NCBI GenBank assembly: GCA_036847185.1
Contig: DAIUAM010000051.1
Coordinates: 1-18,909 of the forward strand
Direction: 5' to 3'
Source of the DNA: UBA4738 sp002413305
Lineage (GTDB): Bacteria > Actinomycetota > UBA4738
DNA: 18,909 nt
Shown here: in pieces, positions 7,931-14,959 of the stretch
Layout: every line of letters starts with the position of its first letter
How positions within the stretch are numbered: position 1 is the stretch's first letter
Notes under the pieces: model-generated
What the model was told of the DNA's origin: nothing
The model's input: only the letters and a program-made list of their open reading frames with translations
The model's database searches: none
Translations under genes and position numbers: made by a program

Positions 7931-7936
7931 TACACT
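7931..7936 (+). promoter_or_regulatory. -10 element of pheS
   Basis: TACACT ends 12 nt before the pheS ATG. No convincing -35 is present. A start about 6-7 nt downstream would leave a leader of about six bases. Because the GGDEF-EAL gene separates pheS from the infC operon, pheS needs its own promoter. Confidence 0.45.
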
Positions 7937-7948
7937 CCTGTTCCGATC

Positions 7949-9019
7949 ATGCCGGCATCTGAAGCGCTCGACCCCGGCCAAGCCCTCGGCGTCCTCGACG
8001 CCGAGCTGGCGCGCGGCCTCGCCCTGATCGGCGGCGCGGCGGGCCGGGACGCCCTGGACGAAGCGGAGAGCGCGCTCCTGGGCCGGAAGTCGCCCTTCTC
8101 CGGGATCCAGCGGGGCCTGGGTGGCCTGTCGGAGAAGGACCGGCGCCGGATCGGACAACGGACGAACGAGGTCCGAGGGGCGCTCCGTTCGGCCATCGCG
8201 AGCCGCCGGGAGACGCTGGAGGCCGAACGCGAGCGGGCCCTCCTGGAGGCCGACCGGATCGACGTGACCCTTCCCGGCCGGCGGCTCCGCCCCGGATCCC
8301 TGCACCCGCTGACGCTGCTCCAGAACCGGATCGTCGACATCTTCACCGGCATGGGCTACCGCGTCGTCGAAGGGCCGGAGGTCGAAACCGAGTGGTACAA
8401 CTTCGACGCGCTCAACATCCCGCCCGACCACCCGGCGCGCAAGACGACCGACACCCTGTACCTGTCCACACCGGGCGAGCCGCGGGTGCTCCGGACCGAG
8501 ACCAGCGCGATGCAGATCCGGACGATGGAGTCCCAGCCCCCGCCCGTGTACGTCATCGCCCCGGGCCGCGTGTTCCGGAACGAGGCCACGGACGCCACCC
8601 ACCTGGCGGTGTTTCACCAGGTCGAGGGGTTGGCCGTCGACGAGGACATCACGTTCGCCGACCTCAAGGGCACCCTCGAGACCTTCTACCGGGCCCTGTT
8701 GGGCCAGGAGCGGAGGATCCGGCTCACGCCCTCGTTCTTCCCCTTCGTCGAGCCCGGCGCTCAGGTCGAGGTGACGTGCTTCGTGTGCGGCGGGGTCGGG
8801 TGCCGGACCTGCGGCAACGGATGGATCGAGGGGATGGGCTGTGGCATGGTCCACCCCCGTGTCCTGGAGAACGTCGGCTACGACCCGGAGCGGTACTCGG
8901 GGTTCGCGTTCGGCGGGGGGATCGACCGGATGGCGATGCTCCGGTACGGCTTCCCGGACATCCGCATGCTCCTGGAGAACGACGTCCGTTTCCTCGCGCA
9001 GTTCGAAGGGGCGACGTAG
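7949..9019 (+). CDS. pheS: Phenylalanine-tRNA ligase alpha subunit
   Basis: This is the catalytic subunit of the alpha2-beta2 phenylalanyl-tRNA synthetase. The N-terminal coiled-coil region (about 1-100, LGRKSPFSGIQRGLGGL) leads into a class II core: FTGMGYRVVEGPEVETEWYNFDALN (motif 1 region), GRVFRNEATDATHLAVFHQVEG (motif 2) and FAFGGGIDRMAMLRYG (motif 3). A Cys cluster, CFVCGGVGCRTCG, precedes the GCGMVHP motif; PheS proteins of some Gram-positive and Thermus-like lineages carry such a probable zinc site where others have none. At 356 residues the length is normal. The reading frame is open from GTG 7868, but ATG 7949 fits both the family N-terminus and the -10 element just upstream. pheT begins 3 bp after the stop. 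Confidence 0.96.
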   Translation: MPASEALDPGQALGVLDAELARGLALIGGAAGRDALDEAESALLGRKSPFSGIQRGLGGLSEKDRRRIGQRTNEVRGALRSAIASRRETLEAERERALLEADRIDVTLPGRRLRPGSLHPLTLLQNRIVDIFTGMGYRVVEGPEVETEWYNFDALNIPPDHPARKTTDTLYLSTPGEPRVLRTETSAMQIRTMESQPPPVYVIAPGRVFRNEATDATHLAVFHQVEGLAVDEDITFADLKGTLETFYRALLGQERRIRLTPSFFPFVEPGAQVEVTCFVCGGVGCRTCGNGWIEGMGCGMVHPRVLENVGYDPERYSGFAFGGGIDRMAMLRYGFPDIRMLLENDVRFLAQFEGAT

Positions 9020-9022
9020 CCC

Positions 9023-11410
9023 GTGAAGGTCGTCCTCTCGTGGTTGCGCGAGTTCGTCCGGGTCGAACAGGAAGCCGAAGACTTGGCGGAGATCCTCAAC
9101 GCGAAGGGCATCCACGTCGAGGAGATCCTCCGGCCGTGGGAGGGGCTGGAGGGCGTGGTCGTAGCTCGCGTGCTGGAGGTCCGCGACCATCCCGACTCGG
9201 ACACGCTCTGCGTGGCCACCGTCGACGTCGGCCCGGGCGGCCGGATGGAGGTCGTGGCGGGGATCCGGAACATGCGACCGGGGGACCTGGTTCCCTACGC
9301 GGTCCCCGGCGCCCGCGTGCCGGCCCTCCCCGAGCCGCTCGGAGTTCGGAAGATCCGGGGGGTCGAGTCGAACGGGATGCTCTGCTCGCCGATGGAGCTG
9401 GCCATCGCCCCCAGCCACAGCGGCATCCTGATCCTGCCGCCGGGGCTCCAACCGGGCGTCGACGTGAAGGCCACGTTCGGGCTGGACGACGCCGTACTGG
9501 ACGTGGAGATCGAACCCAACCGCCCCGACCTGATGTGCGTGTTCGGGATCGCCCGCGAAGTCGCGGCCGCCACCGGGCTACCCCTGACCCCGCCCGACAC
9601 CGCCGTGGAACAGTCCCGCGAAGAGGCCGGCGCGGTGGCGACGGTCGAGGTCCGCGACCTGGAGCGGTGTCCCCGTTACCTCGCCCGGGTCGTCCGCGGG
9701 GTGAGCATCGGTCCGTCGCCGATCTCGGTGCAGGCGCGGCTCACCGCCGCCGGGATGCGCCCGCTGTGGAACGCGGTCGACGCGACGAACTACGCGATGC
9801 TGGAGCTCGGACAGCCGCTGCATCCGTTCGACCTGGCCCTGCTGGAAGGGGGCGGGATCATCGTCCGGCGTGCGGAGCAGGGCGAACGCATCGTGACCCT
9901 CGACGACGTCGAGCGGACCCTGACGGCCGAGGACCTGGTCATCGCGGACCACGCCAAGGCCATGGCCATCGCGGGGGTCATGGGTTCGGCCGGGGCCGAG
10001 GTCCATCCCAGGACGCAGGACATCTTCCTGGAGAGCGCGAACTTCGAGCGGCGCGGCGTCCTGCGGACCGCCCGCCGCCTCGCCCTGCACACCGAGGCGT
10101 CCAGCCGGTTCGAACGTGGCGTCGACCCCGAGGCTGTGGGCCCCACGGCCGCCCGCGCCGCCTCGCTGATCGCGGCGTGGTCGGGTGGTTCGGTCCTGGC
10201 CGGCGCCGTGGAACAGGGTTCCGTCCCGGAGCGCCGGCACCTCACCGTCCGGGCCGGGCGGGCGAGCCGCCTGCTCGGGTATCCGGTGTCACCGGAGGGC
10301 GCGGCCGAGGCGTTCGAGAGCCTCGGGATCGAGGCCGTCCTCGCTCAGGGGGACGAGGTGGACGTCGAGGTTCCCGGCTACCGGGTCGACCTTGAGCGCG
10401 AGGTCGACTTGATCGAGGAGATCGTTCGGGTCGAAGGCTACGACCTTCTCCCGTCGACCCGGCCGGGTGTCCGGCAGGCCGGCGGGGTCGCCGACAGCTT
10501 CGCCCTCCGCCGCCGCATCCGCGACGGGCTGGTCCGGGCGGGACTGCGGGAGGCGTACTCGCTCTCGTTCGCCTCCCGGGCCGACCTCGAGTTGATGGGC
10601 AGGTCCGACGGCGTCCTCATGGCGAACCCACTGACGTCGGAGGAAGCCTGGCTCCGCCGAAGCTTGGTGCCGGGACTCCTGAAGGCGGTGGCGCGGAACG
10701 GCAGCCGGGGCGTCCGCGGAGTGGCGCTGTTCGAGACCGGGCACGTGTTCGCCCCCGGAGACGGGGACGAACCCGTCGACGAACGCGAGCACGTCGCCTT
10801 CGTCCTGGCCGGAACGGCGTCGTCCGGCTACCCGGGGGAGACGCGGACGCTCGGTTTCTTCGACGCGAAGGGCGCGCTGGAGACCCTGTTCGCGGTGCTC
10901 GGGATCGGAGACTGGGAGCTCGGCGAGCCCCCGGGCGTGCCGTTCCACCCCGCGCGCTCGGCGGCCGTCCTGATCGGCGGCCAGCGGGCGGGGGCGATCG
11001 GCGAGCTGCGCCCACAGGTCACCGAGTCTTCCGACCTCCCGGCCGGCACCTCCGTGGCGGAACTGGAGGCCGGGGTGCTCGGGCGGCATGCTGCGTCCAC
11101 GATCACGCTGCGCGATGTCCCCCGCTACCCGCCGATCCACCGCGACCTGGCCTTCGTGGTTGACGAAGCGATCCCCGCCGCCGATGTCCGGCGGGGGATC
11201 GAACGGGCGGCTGGGGCACTGCTCGATCGGATCGAGCTGTTCGACGTGTTCGCGGGGGCGCCGATCGCGCCGGGGAAGAAGAGCCTCGCCTACTCGCTGG
11301 ACTTCCGGGCCCCGGACCGGACCCTCACCGACGAGGAGGCCGAAGCTGCCGTGACGACGATCGTCGAGCGACTGGCGGCCGACGTCGGGGCCGAGCTCCG
11401 AGCCGGCTGA
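9023..11410 (+). CDS. pheT: Phenylalanine-tRNA ligase beta subunit
   Basis: The beta subunit carries tRNA-binding and editing domains that remove mischarged Tyr. From the N-terminus: MKVVLSWLREFV, an OB-fold tRNA-binding domain (about 40-150, VVVARVLEVRDHPDSDTL), the B3/B4 editing region (about 205-375, with RPLWNAVDATNYAMLELGQPLHPFD and HTEASSRFERGVDP), the B5 domain (about 400-475, ending DLIEEIVRVEGYD), the catalytic-like core, and a C-terminal ferredoxin-fold anticodon-binding domain (about 700-795, PRYPPIHRDLAFVV). It has 795 residues, normal for the family. The start is GTG, 3 bp after pheS, so the two are surely co-transcribed. Confidence 0.96.
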   Translation: MKVVLSWLREFVRVEQEAEDLAEILNAKGIHVEEILRPWEGLEGVVVARVLEVRDHPDSDTLCVATVDVGPGGRMEVVAGIRNMRPGDLVPYAVPGARVPALPEPLGVRKIRGVESNGMLCSPMELAIAPSHSGILILPPGLQPGVDVKATFGLDDAVLDVEIEPNRPDLMCVFGIAREVAAATGLPLTPPDTAVEQSREEAGAVATVEVRDLERCPRYLARVVRGVSIGPSPISVQARLTAAGMRPLWNAVDATNYAMLELGQPLHPFDLALLEGGGIIVRRAEQGERIVTLDDVERTLTAEDLVIADHAKAMAIAGVMGSAGAEVHPRTQDIFLESANFERRGVLRTARRLALHTEASSRFERGVDPEAVGPTAARAASLIAAWSGGSVLAGAVEQGSVPERRHLTVRAGRASRLLGYPVSPEGAAEAFESLGIEAVLAQGDEVDVEVPGYRVDLEREVDLIEEIVRVEGYDLLPSTRPGVRQAGGVADSFALRRRIRDGLVRAGLREAYSLSFASRADLELMGRSDGVLMANPLTSEEAWLRRSLVPGLLKAVARNGSRGVRGVALFETGHVFAPGDGDEPVDEREHVAFVLAGTASSGYPGETRTLGFFDAKGALETLFAVLGIGDWELGEPPGVPFHPARSAAVLIGGQRAGAIGELRPQVTESSDLPAGTSVAELEAGVLGRHAASTITLRDVPRYPPIHRDLAFVVDEAIPAADVRRGIERAAGALLDRIELFDVFAGAPIAPGKKSLAYSLDFRAPDRTLTDEEAEAAVTTIVERLAADVGAELRAG

Positions 11411-11459
11411 ACGGTCCCGGACCCCGGCCGAACGCTGGCGGCCCACGGCTCGGGGCGTT

Positions 11460-11465
11460 TACGAT
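11460..11465 (+). promoter_or_regulatory. -10 element of argF
   Basis: TACGAT lies 10 nt before ATG 11476, so a transcript would have a leader of only a few bases. This also favours ATG 11476 over ATG 11464, which would overlap the -10 itself. No strong -35 is visible. Confidence 0.4.
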
Positions 11466-11475
11466 GGGCGCCGCC

Positions 11476-12402
11476 ATGAGCCGGAACTTCCTCTCGATGG
11501 ACGACCTCTCGCCGGGCGAGCTCGCCTCGCTCCTCGACCTGGCGGACAAGGTCAAGTCGTCGGCGCCGGACTACGCGGACCGCCTGCGCGGCCTGGCCGT
11601 GGCGATGATCTTCGAGAAACCCTCCACCCGGACCCGCGTCTCGTTCGAGGTCGGCATCGCCGGTCTGGGGGCGCACCCGCTTGCCCTGTCGTCCACGGAG
11701 CTCCAGCTCGGCCGGGGGGAAACCATCGAGGACACCGGCAGGGTCCTGTCCCGCTACGTCGACGCGATCGTCCTCCGCACGTTCGGCCAGGAGCGGCTCG
11801 AAGCCCTGGCCCGCACCGCCACCGTGCCCATCGTGAACGCGCTGTCGGACTTCGAGCACCCGTGCCAGTGCCTGGCCGACCTGCTGACCGTCCGGGAGCA
11901 CAAGGGCCGGCTCGAAGGTCTGACGCTCGCCTACGTCGGGGACGGGAACAACGTCGCGCATTCGCTGCTCATCGGCGGGGCCAAGGCCGGCATGTCGGTC
12001 CGGGTGGCCACGCCTCCGGGTTACGAGCCCATCCCGCAGGTCGTGCAGCGCGCCGAGGAGCTCGCCGGCGAGGCTGGCGCCGGCGGCCGCATCATGGTCA
12101 CGGAGGACGTGGCCGAGGCCGAACAGGGCGCTGACGTCCTGTACACCGACGTCTGGGCATCCATGGGCCAGGAGGCCGAAGCGAGCGAACGGACGCTGAT
12201 CTTCCAGCCGTACCGGCTTGACCAGGCCGCCGTCGACCGCGCCGACCCGGACTGCATCGTCCTGCACTGCCTCCCCGCCCACCGTGGCCAGGAGATCACC
12301 GACGAGGTCATCGACGGTCCGCACTCGGTGGTGTGGGACCAGGCGGAGAACCGCCTCCACTCGCAGAAGGCGTTGCTGCTGTTCCTCCTCGGCGGGGCCT
12401 GA
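11476..12402 (+). CDS. argF: Ornithine carbamoyltransferase
   Basis: The enzyme makes citrulline from carbamoyl phosphate and ornithine in arginine synthesis and acts as a trimer in the cytoplasm. Signature motifs are all present: STRTR (50-54) and HPCQ (128-131) for carbamoyl phosphate, DVWASMGQE (225-233) for ornithine, and HCLPAHRG (264-271) with the catalytic Cys. It has 308 residues. The start at ATG 11476 gives MSRNFLSMDDLSPGEL, a typical N-terminus; ATG 11464 would add four residues. In Mycobacterium and Streptomyces pheT is followed by a whole arg cluster; here only argF remains. Confidence 0.95.
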   Translation: MSRNFLSMDDLSPGELASLLDLADKVKSSAPDYADRLRGLAVAMIFEKPSTRTRVSFEVGIAGLGAHPLALSSTELQLGRGETIEDTGRVLSRYVDAIVLRTFGQERLEALARTATVPIVNALSDFEHPCQCLADLLTVREHKGRLEGLTLAYVGDGNNVAHSLLIGGAKAGMSVRVATPPGYEPIPQVVQRAEELAGEAGAGGRIMVTEDVAEAEQGADVLYTDVWASMGQEAEASERTLIFQPYRLDQAAVDRADPDCIVLHCLPAHRGQEITDEVIDGPHSVVWDQAENRLHSQKALLLFLLGGA

Positions 12403-12434
12403 GCCTCGGCTGCGGCCACCGGCCCGGCGGCCAA

Positions 12435-12440
12435 TAGAAT
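12435..12440 (+). promoter_or_regulatory. -10 element of polX (leaderless start)
   Basis: TAGAAT ends 6 nt before ATG 12447, so transcription would begin at or next to the A of the start codon. No Shine-Dalgarno sequence precedes this ATG, in keeping with a leaderless mRNA. Confidence 0.5.
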
Positions 12441-12446
12441 CGAGGC

Positions 12447-14171
12447 ATGCCGAGGGCGAACGAGGTCGTCGAAGCGCTGCTCGAGGAGTACGCGGACCTG
12501 TTGTCGATCTCCGGCGGCGACCCGTTCCGCGTCCGGACGTACGAGAAGGCGGCTCGCTCGGTGGGCGGCTACCACGCCGACCTCGCCACGCTCGACGACA
12601 AGGGCATCCTGGCCATCCCGGCCGTCGGCAAGTCCATCGTCGGCAAGGTTCGGCAGGCGCTCGAGACCGGCACGTTCGAACGGCTCGAGGAGCTCCGCAA
12701 GCAGGTGCCTGCCGGTGTCCGCGACATGATCTCGATACCGATGCTCGGCCCGAAGAAGGCCCTGATGCTCTACCGGGAGATGAAGATCGCCTCGGTCCAG
12801 GAGCTGGCCGACGCCATCCACGCCGGGCTGCTCGCCGGCATGAAGGGGTTCGGGCCGAAGACCGAGGAGAACATCCTTCGCGGCATCTCGCTGATGCAGC
12901 AGTCGGGGGAGCGGGTCCAGATCGGCGTGGGGATGGAGCTGGCCGAAGAGATCCTCGGCGAGCTCTCCGCGCTGAGGGGCTGCCGGAAGTGCGCGTACGC
13001 AGGCTCGCTCCGCCGCATGCGGGAAACGATCGGGGACATCGACATCCTCGTGGCGTCCGAGGACGCCGGGCCGGTGATGGAGGCCTTCGTCAACCTCGCC
13101 ATCGTCGAGCGGATCGTCGCCCGGGGGGAGACGAAGACCTCCATCCGCTCGACGATGGGCCTGCAGGTCGACCTGCGGGTCATCACCCCGGAGGTGTGGG
13201 GGGCGGCGCTCCAGTACTTCACCGGGTCCAAGGCGCACAACATCCGGACCCGGGAGATGGCCGTCCGCAAGGGCCTGAAGCTCTCGGAGTACGGGTTGTT
13301 CGAAGCCGCCTCGGGGAACCTGATCGTGGCCGAGACCGAGGAGGAGGTCTACGCGCAGCTGGGCCTGCCCTGGATCCCTCCGACCCTCCGGGAGGACCGG
13401 GGGGAGATCGACGCGGCCCTCCGCGGCGAACTGCCCACCCTGGTCGAACGGAAGAACCTTCGGGGCGACCTCCACACCCACACCAACCTCACCGACGGCC
13501 TGGCCTCCCTGGAGCAGATGCTGGAGACGGCGGCGGGCCTGAAGTACCGGTACTACGCGGTCACCGACCACGCGCCGAACCTGTACATGCAACGGATGAC
13601 CGACGAGAAGATGCTCACCCAGCGCCGGCAGGTCAGGAAGCTGCAGTCGAGGTACCCGAAGATGACCCTGCTGCACGGGACCGAGCTGAACATCGACCCG
13701 GCCGGAGACGTCGACTGGGGTCCGCATTTCCTCGAGGGGTTCGACGTCTGCGTCGCGTCCGTGCACTCGGAGTTCAACCAGCCCCAGGACCAGATGACCC
13801 GGCGGATCATCCGGGCATGCGAGAACCCATACGTCAACATCATCGGCCACCCCACGGCTCGGCTCATCGGCCGGCGGGCACCGATCGAGTTCGACCTGGA
13901 TGCGGTGTTCGAAGCGGCGGCTCGAACCGGAACGGCGCTGGAGGTCAACTCGTTCCCGGACCGGCTGGACCTGCGGGACGAGCACGTCATGTGGGCCAGG
14001 CGTCACGGGGTGAAGTTCGCCGTGGACACCGACTCGCACTCGACGGTCCACCTGCCCTTCATGCGATACGGCGTGGGGACCGCGCAGCGCGGGTGGCTCG
14101 AACGGGACGATGTCATCAACACGTGGCCGCTCGACAAGCTCCGGCGGTTCCTGCGGAAGGGTCGGGCCTGA
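12447..14171 (+). CDS. polX: PolX-type family X DNA polymerase with PHP domain
   Basis: A repair polymerase that fills short gaps, joined to a PHP phosphoesterase domain that can act as 3'-5' exonuclease or 3'-end cleaner. Helix-hairpin-helix segments lie at about 50-70, 90-105 and 125-145 (IPAVGKSIVGKV, IPMLGPKKAL, MKGFGPKTEENI). The Pol-beta palm has GSLRRMRETIGDIDIL with metal-binding D197 and D199, and the third Asp at D242 (QVDLRV). The PHP domain (about 338-574) begins GDLHTHTNLTDG (H343, H345, D350) and continues with TDHAPN (H375), GTELNI (E413), SVHSEF (H440) and DTDSHS. All catalytic positions I can check are kept. At 574 residues the length is usual for bacterial PolX. The 3' end abuts or overlaps mpg, making a likely two-gene repair operon. 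Confidence 0.95.
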   Translation: MPRANEVVEALLEEYADLLSISGGDPFRVRTYEKAARSVGGYHADLATLDDKGILAIPAVGKSIVGKVRQALETGTFERLEELRKQVPAGVRDMISIPMLGPKKALMLYREMKIASVQELADAIHAGLLAGMKGFGPKTEENILRGISLMQQSGERVQIGVGMELAEEILGELSALRGCRKCAYAGSLRRMRETIGDIDILVASEDAGPVMEAFVNLAIVERIVARGETKTSIRSTMGLQVDLRVITPEVWGAALQYFTGSKAHNIRTREMAVRKGLKLSEYGLFEAASGNLIVAETEEEVYAQLGLPWIPPTLREDRGEIDAALRGELPTLVERKNLRGDLHTHTNLTDGLASLEQMLETAAGLKYRYYAVTDHAPNLYMQRMTDEKMLTQRRQVRKLQSRYPKMTLLHGTELNIDPAGDVDWGPHFLEGFDVCVASVHSEFNQPQDQMTRRIIRACENPYVNIIGHPTARLIGRRAPIEFDLDAVFEAAARTGTALEVNSFPDRLDLRDEHVMWARRHGVKFAVDTDSHSTVHLPFMRYGVGTAQRGWLERDDVINTWPLDKLRRFLRKGRA

Positions 14172-14959
14172 ACCCCCGGGAGCCGCACCGGCTCGGCCGG
14201 TGGTTCTTCGCCCGACCTTCGCCGGTCGTGGCCCGCGACCTGCTGGGGAGGCTCCTGGTGAAGCGGCCGGAGGATGCGTCCGGCGGCCTGCTGGTGGCGC
14301 GGATCGTCGAATGCGAGGCCTACCAGGAGGACGACCCGGCGAGCCATTCGTACCGGGGGATCACCGACCGCACGGCCGTGATGTTCGGCCCGCCCGGCCA
14401 CCTGTACGTGTACTTCTCCTACGGCATGCACCATTGCATGAACGTGGTGACCGGCCAGGACGGCGAGGGGAGCGCGGTGCTCCTGCGGGCCGCGGAACCG
14501 CTCGAGGGCCTGGAGGAGATGGCGGCTGCGCGGAGGGTCCACGCGCCGAAGCTGCTCTGTGCGGGTCCCGGCCGGCTGACCCAGGCGTTCGGCGTGGCGC
14601 GCACCGACAACGGGCGCGACCTGGCGGGCGGCGGCGCGCTGTTCGTCGCCCCGGGCCGCCGGGTCCCGGACGAGGCGGTGGACGTCTCGCCGCGGATCGG
14701 GATCTCGGTCGGGGTGGACCGTCCCTGGCGGTTCTTCGAAGCGGGCAGCCCGTTCGTCTCGCGCGGACCGCGCGGAACGATCAGCGGCTCGGCGAGGGCT
14801 TCGGCGACGGAGTCGCGGATGGCGAGGGCGAAGGCGAGGGCGAAGGCGAAGGGGACGGTGATGGAGACGGAGTCGGCGAAGGGGTCGGCGTCGGGGAGGG
14901 GGTCGGGCTCGGCGAGGGGCTCGGAGGTGGCGGGCTCGGCGGGGCCGGGACCAGCGTGA
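14168..14959 (+). CDS. mpg: 3-methyladenine DNA glycosylase (AAG/Mpg family) with an antisense-encoded C-terminal extension
   Basis: This family removes alkylated purines in base excision repair. The core reads RWFFARPSPVVARDLLGRLLV, VECEAYQEDDPASHSYRG (active-site Glu region), FGPPGHLYVYFSYGMHHCMNVV, LLRAAEP, GPGRLTQAFGV and PWRFFEAGSPFVSR, the usual end of the family, at 14764. The frame then stays open for 64 codons of low-complexity Arg/Lys/Ala/Ser/Gly sequence, which is the antisense reading of the Ser/Pro repeat of the penicillin-binding protein gene. No ATG/GTG/TTG stands at the expected start. CTG 14168 overlaps the polX stop (CTGA) and lies 7 nt after GGAAGG (14155-14160). GTG 14123 inside polX is a standard alternative but has no ribosome-binding site. 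Family assignment is firm; both ends are uncertain. Confidence 0.88.
   Translation: MNPREPHRLGRWFFARPSPVVARDLLGRLLVKRPEDASGGLLVARIVECEAYQEDDPASHSYRGITDRTAVMFGPPGHLYVYFSYGMHHCMNVVTGQDGEGSAVLLRAAEPLEGLEEMAAARRVHAPKLLCAGPGRLTQAFGVARTDNGRDLAGGGALFVAPGRRVPDEAVDVSPRIGISVGVDRPWRFFEAGSPFVSRGPRGTISGSARASATESRMARAKARAKAKGTVMETESAKGSASGRGSGSARGSEVAGSAGPGPA

Noticed and set aside
7926..7933. Second GCCGATAC, before pheS, as another sigma-28 promoter
   Set aside because: No TAAA- or TCAG-like -35 lies at the right distance upstream. The overlapping TACACT is a simpler -10 for a housekeeping promoter.
7782..7948. c-di-GMP riboswitch upstream of the GGDEF-EAL gene
   Set aside because: The predicted leader is only a few bases long, and I could not find a GEMM-like core in the interval.
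12021..14051. Long minus-strand open frame (676 codons) opposite argF and polX
   Set aside because: The plus strand carries two complete conserved enzymes; the antisense frame has shadow composition and no motif.
14784..14948. Short repeats as a possible CRISPR array
   Set aside because: The units are six bases, contiguous and coding; there are no spacers.
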